Below, one piece after another: positions 24,569-31,443 of a stretch of 31,443 nt of DNA (positions are counted from its first letter, which is position 1; each line of letters begins with the position of its first letter). The stretch is taken from assembly GCA_020024595.1 (NCBI GenBank), contig JAHHTO010000009.1, positions 1-31,443 on the forward strand, written 5' to 3'. The DNA comes from Schaedlerella sp. GTDB taxonomy: Bacteria; Bacillota; Clostridia; Lachnospirales; Lachnospiraceae. The position numbers were made by a program, and so were the translations under genes. The notes under the pieces are model-generated. The model was not told the DNA's origin and ran no database searches. It worked only from the letters and a program-made list of their open reading frames with translations.

Positions 24569-26621
24569 AAAAGCGTTGTTCTGCGATGGTACGGCATCGT
24601 ATGTAATACCGGCAGAACCGGGGCAGAATGAGGCGGTGGTGCTGCGTTTTCGGACAGAGAAAGAGGACGTTGAAAGTGTATTCCTTGTCGTTCCCGGAAG
24701 GGGAGAGCGCAAGATGAGAAAATCCGATTCCAAAGGGATGTTTGATTACTATGAGATTCCATGGCAGCTTGGGACAGAACTGTTTTCTTATTGCTTTCGA
24801 ATCAGCAGTGGAGAAGAATCCTGTTACTATCATCGGTGCGGCGTATCGGACCATATCATTGATCTGTACTATTTTCGGATCATGCCGGGATTTTCTACGC
24901 CGGATTGGGCGAAAGGTGCTGTTATGTATCAGATTTTTGTGGATCGGTTCTATAACGGAGATACAACGAATGATGTACAAGACAGGGAATACCTTTACAT
25001 TGGTGCGCCGTGTGAACGGGTGCAAGACTGGATGAGTCCTCCGCAGGCAATGGATGTGCGGCGGTTTTATGGCGGTGATCTGCAGGGCGTGATGGACAAA
25101 TTGGATTATTTACAGGAACTGGGGGTTGAAGTGATTTATTTCAACCCACTGTTTGTATCACCATCCAATCACAAATATGATATTCAGGATTATGACTATA
25201 TCGATCCGCACTATGGGATCATTGTAGAAGATGGGGGAGAGCTGCTTGTGGAGGGAGCGTCAGACAATGTGAATGCAACCATGTATCAGAAGCGAACGGG
25301 AGCTCTTGCCAATCTGGAATCTAGCAATGCGTTGTTTGCAACGCTTGTAGAGGAGATGCACCGGCGCGGGATGCGGGTCATCATTGACGGCGTATTTAAC
25401 CACTGTGGCTCATTTAATAAATGGATGGACAAAGAGCGCATTTATGAGTATCAGGAAGGGTATGAAAAGGGTGCGTTTATCAGTGCGGACAGTCCATACC
25501 GCAGTTTTTTTGATTTTCAAGATACGAGGGAGGGGTCCTGGCCTTATAACAGGAGTTATAACGGCTGGTGGGGACACGATACCTTGCCAAAACTGGATTA
25601 TGAGGACTCGCCTAAATTAGAGAACTATATTCTGGAGATTGCAAAGAAATGGGTTTCTCCTCCATACAATGTAGATGGCTGGAGGCTGGATGTGGCGGCA
25701 GATCTGGGATTTTCCAATGAATATAATCATTTGTTCTGGAAACAGTTCCGCAAAGTAGTCAAAAGTGTACGGCCGGACGCATTGATTCTGGCGGAGCACT
25801 ATGGAGATCCTTCAGAGTGGCTGATGGGGGATGAATGGGATAGTATCATGAATTATGACGCATTCATGGAGCCGCTCACTTGGTTTCTGACCGGCATGGA
25901 AAAGCACAGTGATGAACGGCGGAAGGATTTGTGGGGCAATGCAGACAATTTTGTACGTTCCATGAATCACCATATGGCATGTATGATGACACCATCTCTG
26001 CAGACTGCGATGAATGAGTTGTCGAATCACGATCATTCTCGTTTTCTAACCCGTACCAACCATATTGTGGGACGTGTGGATTCGATGGGAAGCCGATCTG
26101 CAGCAGAAGGTGTGAACCAGGCAGTGATGAGAGAAGCGGTTGCGGTGCAGATGACATGGGTCGGAGCACCAACTGTGTATTACGGAGATGAAGTGGGGCT
26201 TTGTGGATATACGGATCCGGATAGCCGTAGAACCTATCCGTGGGGGCAGGAGGATCTGGAAATGTTGGCGTTTCACAAGGAAATGATTCGGATCCACAAG
26301 GAGAATCCGGTAATCCGAACAGGCTCTCTTCGAATGCTGCGCTGGGCAGATAACATACTGACTTATGGAAGATTTCGGGAGAAAGAGCAGATTATAGTTG
26401 CTTTGAATAACAGCAAAGAACTAAAAGAAGTAACGATTCCGGTTTGGAAGGCGGAAGTGCCCTTGAAGGGGAAGATGCAGAGATTGATGTATTCTTATGA
26501 CGGAGGCTATACAACGGAATATGATGAGTTTATTGTGGAACATGGAGAAGTTGTATTGAACATGGGAAAACATTCGGTCATCGTGATGAAGACCATGTTG
26601 GATGAGCAGGAGTGGCGATAG
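24561..26621 (+). CDS. GH13 alpha-glucan hydrolase, neopullulanase/cyclomaltodextrinase-like
   Basis: The 686-residue cytosolic enzyme hydrolyses alpha-1,4 and possibly alpha-1,6 glucosidic links in small maltodextrins. An N-terminal CBM34-like beta domain (about 1-115) precedes the barrel starting GAVMYQIFVDRFYNGD. The four GH13 regions are intact: DGVFNHCG, GWRLDVA with the nucleophile Asp377, LILAEHYG with the acid/base Glu412, and ELSNHDHSR with Asp491. No signal peptide is seen. ATG 24561 has GAGG six bases upstream; it starts inside the end of ftsH and overlaps it by eight bases, so the two are translationally coupled. Substrate preference is inferred from the domain layout. Confidence 0.9.
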   Translation: MNKKALFCDGTASYVIPAEPGQNEAVVLRFRTEKEDVESVFLVVPGRGERKMRKSDSKGMFDYYEIPWQLGTELFSYCFRISSGEESCYYHRCGVSDHIIDLYYFRIMPGFSTPDWAKGAVMYQIFVDRFYNGDTTNDVQDREYLYIGAPCERVQDWMSPPQAMDVRRFYGGDLQGVMDKLDYLQELGVEVIYFNPLFVSPSNHKYDIQDYDYIDPHYGIIVEDGGELLVEGASDNVNATMYQKRTGALANLESSNALFATLVEEMHRRGMRVIIDGVFNHCGSFNKWMDKERIYEYQEGYEKGAFISADSPYRSFFDFQDTREGSWPYNRSYNGWWGHDTLPKLDYEDSPKLENYILEIAKKWVSPPYNVDGWRLDVAADLGFSNEYNHLFWKQFRKVVKSVRPDALILAEHYGDPSEWLMGDEWDSIMNYDAFMEPLTWFLTGMEKHSDERRKDLWGNADNFVRSMNHHMACMMTPSLQTAMNELSNHDHSRFLTRTNHIVGRVDSMGSRSAAEGVNQAVMREAVAVQMTWVGAPTVYYGDEVGLCGYTDPDSRRTYPWGQEDLEMLAFHKEMIRIHKENPVIRTGSLRMLRWADNILTYGRFREKEQIIVALNNSKELKEVTIPVWKAEVPLKGKMQRLMYSYDGGYTTEYDEFIVEHGEVVLNMGKHSVIVMKTMLDEQEWR

Positions 26622-26669
26622 AAAAAGACCGGACTGTTGTGAAGTGCGAGGAAAAAGGAGAGGATAAAA

Positions 26670-28571
26670 ATGGCAGAGAAACAGAAATTCTATATGACGA
26701 CAGCAATTGCCTATACATCAGGTAAGCCGCATATCGGCAATACGTACGAGGTTGTGCTGGCAGATGCAATTGCAAGATATAAGAGAAGTCAGGGATATGA
26801 TGTATTTTTTCAGACAGGAACGGATGAACATGGACAGAAGATTGAGCTGAAAGCAGAAGAGGCAGGGGTGACACCAAAAGAATTTGTCGATGATGTAGCT
26901 GCTGAAATTAAACGAATCTGGGATTTGATGGATACTTCTTATGATAAATTTATCCGTACCACAGATGCTGATCATGAGAAACAAGTACAGAAGATCTTTA
27001 AGAAGCTTTACGAACAGGGAGATATTTACAAAGGACATTATGAGGGGATGTACTGTACTCCGTGTGAATCGTTCTTTACAGAGTCACAGCTTGTGGATGG
27101 GAAATGTCCAGATTGTGGTCGTGAAGTACAGCCGGCAAAGGAAGAGGCATACTTCTTCAAAATGAGTAAATATGCAGATCGTCTGATTGAGCATATCAAT
27201 ACCCATCCGGAATTCATTCAGCCTGTCTCTCGTAAAAATGAGATGATGAATAACTTTTTGCTTCCGGGATTACAGGATTTGTGTGTGTCTCGAACTTCTT
27301 TTAAATGGGGGATCCCGGTAGATTTTGATGATAAGCATGTAGTGTATGTATGGCTGGATGCGCTGACCAATTACATTACTGGAATTGGATATAACTGTGA
27401 GGGTGAGAGTACAGAACAGTTCAAGAAGAACTGGCCGGCAGATCTGCATCTAATTGGAAAGGATATCATCCGCTTCCATACAATTTACTGGCCGATTTTC
27501 CTGATGGCACTGGATTTGCCGCTGCCAAAGCAGATTTTCGGGCATCCGTGGCTTCTGCAGGGAGATGGCAAGATGAGCAAGTCCAAAGGAAATGTTCTGT
27601 ATGCGGATGAACTGGTTGATTTCTTTGGTGTGGATGCAGTGCGCTATTTTGTGCTTCATGAGATGCCATTTGAAAATGATGGTGTCATCTCATGGGAACT
27701 TATGGTTGAGCGTATGAACTCTGATCTGGCAAATACTTTAGGAAACCTTGTAAACCGTACTGTTTCTATGACCAATAAATATTTTGGCGGAATTGTTACA
27801 GATCGAGGTGTTGCAGATGAGGTGGATGCCGATCTGAAAGCTGTTATGGAAAATGTTCCCAAAGTGGTGGATGCCAAGATGGAGGAACTTCGTGTAGCAG
27901 ATGCGATGACGGAAATTTTCAATCTCTTTAAGAGATGTAATAAATATATTGATGAAACAATGCCATGGGTACTGGCAAAGGATGAGGCACAGAAAGACCG
28001 TCTGGAGACAGTGTTGTGGAATTTGATCCAGGGAATTACTGCAGGCGCGGTTCTTCTGGAATCCTTTATGCCGTCTACGAGTAAGAAGATACTGGAACAG
28101 CTTGGAGGGGGACATGTTACTGACAAACCGGAAATTCTCTTCCAGAGACTGGACGTGGAAGAAGTTCTGAAAAAGGTAGAAGAGCTTCATCCTCAAGTAG
28201 AAGAGGCGGAAGTGGAAGAAGCAGTGATCGATCTTGAAGCAAAGCCGGAAATTACATTTGAACAGTTCGGGGAAATGCAGTTTCAAGTTGGTGAGATTAT
28301 TGCTTGTGAAGAGGTTAAAAAGTCTAAGAAGCTGCTTTGTTCTCAGGTAAAAATCGGCAGTCAGGTCAAGCAGATCGTATCTGGGATTAAATTGCATTAT
28401 ACAGCGGAAGAGATGGTCGGTAAAAAGGTAATGGTCCTAGTGAACTTAAAACCGGCAAAGCTGGCAGGTGTACTGTCTGAGGGGATGCTGCTTTGTGCAG
28501 AAGATGCAGAAGGGAATCTGGCGCTGATGACACCGGAGAAGAATATGCCGGCAGGAGCGGAAATCTGTTAA
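26670..28571 (+). CDS. metG: Methionyl-tRNA synthetase with C-terminal tRNA-binding domain
   Basis: Charges initiator and elongator tRNA-Met. The 633-residue class I enzyme has PHIGNTYE as the HIGH-type motif (about residues 20-23), a zinc knuckle CTPCESFF...CPDCGREV (about 129-150) with four Cys, KMSKS at 301-305, the helical anticodon domain, and at about 525-633 an EMAPII/Arc1p-like tRNA-binding domain (GEMQFQVGEII, SGIKLHY, AGVLSEGMLL). The domain set is that of the Bacillus/Clostridia enzyme. GGAGAGG precedes ATG 26670. No T-box leader is present in the 48-base gap, so it may depend on upstream transcription. Confidence 0.97.
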   Translation: MAEKQKFYMTTAIAYTSGKPHIGNTYEVVLADAIARYKRSQGYDVFFQTGTDEHGQKIELKAEEAGVTPKEFVDDVAAEIKRIWDLMDTSYDKFIRTTDADHEKQVQKIFKKLYEQGDIYKGHYEGMYCTPCESFFTESQLVDGKCPDCGREVQPAKEEAYFFKMSKYADRLIEHINTHPEFIQPVSRKNEMMNNFLLPGLQDLCVSRTSFKWGIPVDFDDKHVVYVWLDALTNYITGIGYNCEGESTEQFKKNWPADLHLIGKDIIRFHTIYWPIFLMALDLPLPKQIFGHPWLLQGDGKMSKSKGNVLYADELVDFFGVDAVRYFVLHEMPFENDGVISWELMVERMNSDLANTLGNLVNRTVSMTNKYFGGIVTDRGVADEVDADLKAVMENVPKVVDAKMEELRVADAMTEIFNLFKRCNKYIDETMPWVLAKDEAQKDRLETVLWNLIQGITAGAVLLESFMPSTSKKILEQLGGGHVTDKPEILFQRLDVEEVLKKVEELHPQVEEAEVEEAVIDLEAKPEITFEQFGEMQFQVGEIIACEEVKKSKKLLCSQVKIGSQVKQIVSGIKLHYTAEEMVGKKVMVLVNLKPAKLAGVLSEGMLLCAEDAEGNLALMTPEKNMPAGAEIC

Positions 28572-28583
28572 CAAATGAAGGGG

Positions 28584-28628
28584 AAAAAGCGGAGAAAGAA
28601 TGAAATCGCATTCTGACTCCGCTTTTTT
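28584..28628 (+). terminator. Intrinsic terminator after metG
   Basis: Stem AAAAAGCGGAG/CTCCGCTTTTTT with an inner AGAATG/CATTCT hairpin, and a run of six T. Confidence 0.93.
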
Positions 28629-28641
28629 GTCACAAAGAGAA

Positions 28642-28667
28642 ATTCTGTCGAATTTACCTGACAGAAT
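28642..28667. promoter_or_regulatory. Inverted repeat, possible operator before the LysM gene
   Basis: Perfect 8-base arms ATTCTGTC (28642-28649) and GACAGAAT (28660-28667) with ten bases between. The left arm includes TGTCGAA (28646-28652), a match to the Spo0A core TGnCGAA. No confident promoter was found in 28629-28770, so the role is open. Confidence 0.4.
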
Positions 28668-28770
28668 GTACTAAAATCTACTATTTTTGTTGTGTTATGC
28701 TTGTTGCGAGATCGGAGATGCCGAAAGTGAAATGCTTGGCAGGCATCAGAAAAATTGAGCAGAGGTGAGT

Positions 28771-29895
28771 ATGATGGAAAGACAAATACCAAAAAACGTA
28801 CGCCAGATAGGGAATGTGAGTGATACTCCGAAAATATATGTGGAAGATTATGTGGATACTTTTTTTACCCAACTATGTGAGAAAGCAGTGGAAACACCGA
28901 TTGGAGCATTTCTGGTGGGAGATTTGGTTCAATGCGAGGAAGAAGAGTATGTTTACATATATGGTGCAATTCAGATGCATGATCTGAAATTATCAGGGAC
29001 GGAATATGTTCTGGATGAGAATGCATGGAAGGCGGCATACGAGGATTGCAAACAGTATTTTGATGATGGGGAGATGCTAGGGTGGTTTGTTGCACGACCG
29101 GGAGCAGTATTTCAGGTGGATAGCAGTACTGTGAAATTGCATAAAAAGTCATTTCCAAAAGAAAATACGATTTTTATTCTGAAAGATTCGGTCGAACGGG
29201 AAGAAATGTATTTTGTACATAAATGCAACGATTTAATGGAAGTAGGAGGACACTATACATATTATGAAAAGAACCCGTGTATGCAGAACTATATGATTTC
29301 TACCAGAAAGAAAAATGGGGTGTGTCCCTCGGAAACTGTGGAAGATAGAGCTGCGAAGGACTTTCGAAGCATTGTGCGCGCCCGCGGGGAGCAACAGAGT
29401 CAGAAGAGGACAAGCCATCTGATGCATGCGGTGAGTGCTTGTCTTGTGTTATTCGTGATTGCCATGGGTGTAGTAACAATGAGTAATTATGATAAGATGA
29501 AATCGGTGAAATCGGCGATTGATGGAATTGAGGCAGCCGCTGAACCGGAGGAGAAAGAAGAAGCAATTCAGGAAACAAGCGGAAACGTGACAGCGGCGAT
29601 TGAGAACGAACAGGAGGTGACAGAAACTCAGCCGCAAGAAACGGAGTCTGTGGAGGGACAGAAGGAAGATGGTATCAGTGACGTTGCAGGTGGAGATGAT
29701 CTGAATCACGAAAGTGTGAAAATGCAGGGAGAAAATGGTGGCGATGGAATCTATGTAGTGGAATCGGGAGATACACTGGCTATGATCAGTAAAAAGATGT
29801 ATGGGGACCTTTCACATACAGATGCGATCAGCAAGATGAATGGTCTGTCAGATGGAAATCTGATTTATGTGGGACAAAAATTGCTATTACCGTAA
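28771..29895 (+). CDS. Membrane protein with degenerate MPN/JAMM-like domain and C-terminal LysM
   Basis: The 374-residue protein has three parts. Residues about 25-150 look like an MPN/JAMM fold: IGAFLVGDLV and VYIYGAIQMHD near its start and LGWFVARPGAVFQVD in the place of the GWYHSHPG motif, followed by NTIFILKDS as a ValVxDP-like strand. The two metal His are missing (Val and Arg there), so it is not a metalloprotease. One membrane segment (about 216-236) leads to an acidic, Glu-rich linker, then a LysM domain (YVVESGDTLAMISKKMYGD...IYVGQKLLLP) outside the membrane to bind peptidoglycan. The inside domain probably binds another protein. Start ATG 28771 or 28774; AGAGGTGA serves both. It starts an envelope cluster. 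Confidence 0.78.
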   Translation: MMERQIPKNVRQIGNVSDTPKIYVEDYVDTFFTQLCEKAVETPIGAFLVGDLVQCEEEEYVYIYGAIQMHDLKLSGTEYVLDENAWKAAYEDCKQYFDDGEMLGWFVARPGAVFQVDSSTVKLHKKSFPKENTIFILKDSVEREEMYFVHKCNDLMEVGGHYTYYEKNPCMQNYMISTRKKNGVCPSETVEDRAAKDFRSIVRARGEQQSQKRTSHLMHAVSACLVLFVIAMGVVTMSNYDKMKSVKSAIDGIEAAAEPEEKEEAIQETSGNVTAAIENEQEVTETQPQETESVEGQKEDGISDVAGGDDLNHESVKMQGENGGDGIYVVESGDTLAMISKKMYGDLSHTDAISKMNGLSDGNLIYVGQKLLLP

Positions 29896-29909
29896 AATGA
29901 TGCTATACT
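29881..29909 (+). promoter_or_regulatory. Promoter for the DUF5711-like and CvpA genes
   Basis: TTGCTA (29881-29886), a 17-base spacer and TATACT (29904-29909) with an extended TGC. The -35 lies in the last codons of the LysM gene. Confidence 0.65.
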
Positions 29910-29951
29910 ATTCGAGAAAAGGCAGAGATAGAATGTAACAAGGGGTAGAAC

Positions 29952-31145
29952 ATGGTTCAAAAGAAGAATCCAAATTTAAAGATGGTCAGGCCATTGAATC
30001 TGGAAGAAATTAAAAAGAAAACAAAACGATATCGTAAAAGCAGGATAAAAAAATGGACAGAAAGAATCTTTTTGACGGCAATGGTACTGTCTGGTACCTG
30101 GATGCTTGTGACGAATCATTCCTATGATACGATCTATCGGGCTGCTTCTTATAAGAGAGTCACGGCTGACAACAGTCATTATGTGGCGTTTGAAAAAGGA
30201 ATTGTCCGTTACACCAGGGATGGGGTTACATTTTTAAATCGTAAAAATGAGGAGCAGTGGATACAGCCTTCTCAATTTAAAAATCCGTATATTGATTTAC
30301 AGAAGAATCTATTTGCGGTGGGAGATATTGGTGGAAACTCCATTCAGGTCTTTACTGCCAAAGGTTTGAAAGGAGAGATAGAGACAACCCTTCCGATTGA
30401 GAAATTTGCAGTTTCTGATCAGGGGATCGTCAGTGCAATTTTGAAAAATGAATCAGCCCCACAGATTGTTACCTATGATGCAGTCGGGAATGTTCTGGTG
30501 GAAAATCTGGTATCAACGGCCAGCAGCGGGTATCCGGTTGCACTGGAAATGTCACCGAATGGAACTACCTTGATCGTGTCATATCTTTCTGCGAATGGAG
30601 GGAATCTGAAATCCAAAGTAACTTGTTACAATTTTGGAACGGCTGGTGAAGAAATGAGTAACCGCCAGGTTGGGGTGGAAGAATATGCGGATTCTGTGAT
30701 TCCTGAGATTTATTATATGAATGACTCGACGGCAGTTGCAGTGGGCGACCATTCGTTTGCTATATATGAAGGTGCTCAAGTTCCGATGAAGCAACGGGAG
30801 ATTCAGATTCGTCAGGAGATTAAGAGCTCCTTTCATACGGACAAGTATATCGGGTTTGTGCTGTTGAATGAACAAAAGTCTGGCTATGAGGTGCGATTAT
30901 ACAATCAATCTGGCAAGCAGATTATGAATCGTGCATTTGATGGTGAGTACAGTAATGTGCAGATGGTTGGGGATGAAGTCATTCTGTATGAGGGGTCGTC
31001 ATGTTGTATTATTACAAAAACCGGAGTGTTTAGATTTAAAGGAGACTTGAAAACAAATATCCTGGCAGTCATTCCGACCGCCGGTTTTAATAAATACCTT
31101 GTGATGAGTGCAAATGAATTACGTGTCATTTATATGGCGATATAG
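29952..31145 (+). CDS. DUF5711-like membrane-anchored beta-propeller protein
   Basis: The 397-residue product starts at ATG 29952 with AAGGGG seven bases upstream. A strongly basic cytosolic N-terminus (KKKTKRYRKSRIKKW) is followed by one membrane segment at about 38-56, so the rest lies outside. The outer part is a series of short beta strands with repeats of the type FAVSDQGIVSAIL, ALEMSPNGTTLIVSYL and SNVQMVGDEVILYEG, suggesting a beta-propeller of about six or seven blades. This fits DUF5711-type proteins of Lachnospiraceae. Function unknown. It lies ten bases before a CvpA-like gene and shares a promoter, so an envelope or division-site role is inferred. Confidence 0.78.
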   Translation: MVQKKNPNLKMVRPLNLEEIKKKTKRYRKSRIKKWTERIFLTAMVLSGTWMLVTNHSYDTIYRAASYKRVTADNSHYVAFEKGIVRYTRDGVTFLNRKNEEQWIQPSQFKNPYIDLQKNLFAVGDIGGNSIQVFTAKGLKGEIETTLPIEKFAVSDQGIVSAILKNESAPQIVTYDAVGNVLVENLVSTASSGYPVALEMSPNGTTLIVSYLSANGGNLKSKVTCYNFGTAGEEMSNRQVGVEEYADSVIPEIYYMNDSTAVAVGDHSFAIYEGAQVPMKQREIQIRQEIKSSFHTDKYIGFVLLNEQKSGYEVRLYNQSGKQIMNRAFDGEYSNVQMVGDEVILYEGSSCCIITKTGVFRFKGDLKTNILAVIPTAGFNKYLVMSANELRVIYMAI

Positions 31146-31154
31146 GAGAAAAAA

Positions 31155-31443
31155 ATGGATAACTGGTTATTGATTGTTGTAAGCGTCATATTTCTTGTAA
31201 GTATTGTAGTGGGATATATACGAGGGTTTTTTAAGATTGGACTGTCACTTTTATCTTCTGTGCTGACGGTGATACTTGTTATTTATCTGGCGCCGCATGT
31301 GGGAAAGGCATTGATGAAGTTTACGCCTGTGGATGAAATGATCGAGAAAAAATGTGTGGAAGCATTTATGCCGAAATTGTCTGCGGATATCTTTGAGGGC
31401 AAGGATCTCAGTGGAACACCATTGGCGGGGCTGAATGCAGATG
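31155..31443 (+). CDS. CvpA-family membrane protein, 3' end outside window
   Basis: 96 codons are visible, beginning MDNWLLIVVSVIF. Two hydrophobic segments (about 4-22 and 28-47) with the short basic turn GYIRGFFKIG between them are the start of a CvpA-like protein, a family of multi-pass membrane proteins linked in other bacteria to envelope stability. AGGAG lies six bases before the ATG, and the gene follows the DUF5711-like gene by nine bases, so they form an operon. The rest, including further membrane segments, lies beyond the window, and the family call rests on the N-terminus only. Confidence 0.75.
   Translation, partial: MDNWLLIVVSVIFLVSIVVGYIRGFFKIGLSLLSSVLTVILVIYLAPHVGKALMKFTPVDEMIEKKCVEAFMPKLSADIFEGKDLSGTPLAGLNAD

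Noticed and set aside
1..31443. Mobile elements, CRISPR, tRNA or rRNA genes
   Set aside because: No transposase, integrase, direct-repeat arrays, cloverleaf-like or rRNA sequence was recognised by reading.

Overview
The window looks like a chromosomal segment of a spore-forming, low-to-mid-GC Gram-positive of class Clostridia, most likely a Lachnospiraceae gut commensal. The evidence is the rqcP-yabP-yabQ-divIC-spoIIE-tilS-hpt-ftsH gene order typical of Firmicutes, a CotS-type spore-coat kinase homologue, a QueT queuosine-precursor transporter behind a candidate preQ1 riboswitch, strong GGAGG-type ribosome binding sites and ATG/GTG/TTG starts. No phage, insertion sequence, CRISPR array, rRNA or tRNA was seen. 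Gene assignments rest on motifs read by eye; no database search was run.

Layout. 1-3381: the 3' part of a class I SAM methyltransferase, then a large membrane-anchored extracytoplasmic protein ending in a papain/C39-like fold without a visible catalytic Cys. A bidirectional terminator separates these from queT (minus strand), whose leader folds into a pseudoknot. 4302-9287: a visibly AT-richer pair of cyclic-di-GMP genes, one a PAS-GAF-GGDEF-PAS-GGDEF-EAL protein that looks like a phosphodiesterase, the other a Cache-sensing diguanylate cyclase with intact GGDEF and inhibitory site. 9513-10361: a secreted or anchored EndA-like nuclease. 10586-17118: asnS, a YhaO/YhaN-type Mre11/Rad50-like pair, the CCA-adding enzyme and a CotS-like protein. 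17311-20632: HU, RqcP, YabP, YabQ, DivIC and a soluble SpoIIE-like phosphatase. 20669-28571: tilS, hpt, ftsH, a GH13 alpha-glucan hydrolase and metG. 28771-31443: an envelope cluster of a LysM protein with a dead MPN/JAMM-like domain, a DUF5711-like protein and a truncated CvpA-like membrane protein.

How it fits together. Much of the region serves translation and tRNA quality (AsnRS, MetRS, CCA-adding enzyme, TilS, RqcP, queuosine precursor uptake), sporulation and division (YabP, YabQ, DivIC, SpoIIE, CotS-like) and envelope work (FtsH, LysM, CvpA, C39-like protein).

Most interesting signals: (1) the CotS-like gene has its Shine-Dalgarno buried in an 11-bp stem whose 5' arm lies inside the spacer of a candidate sigma-E promoter, so only read-through transcripts would be locked; (2) several fold-retaining but catalytically dead domains (C39-like, MPN-like, CotS kinase); (3) a SpoIIE without its membrane domain; (4) the cyclic-di-GMP pair; (5) structured leaders and inverted repeats before queT, hup, yabP and the LysM gene.
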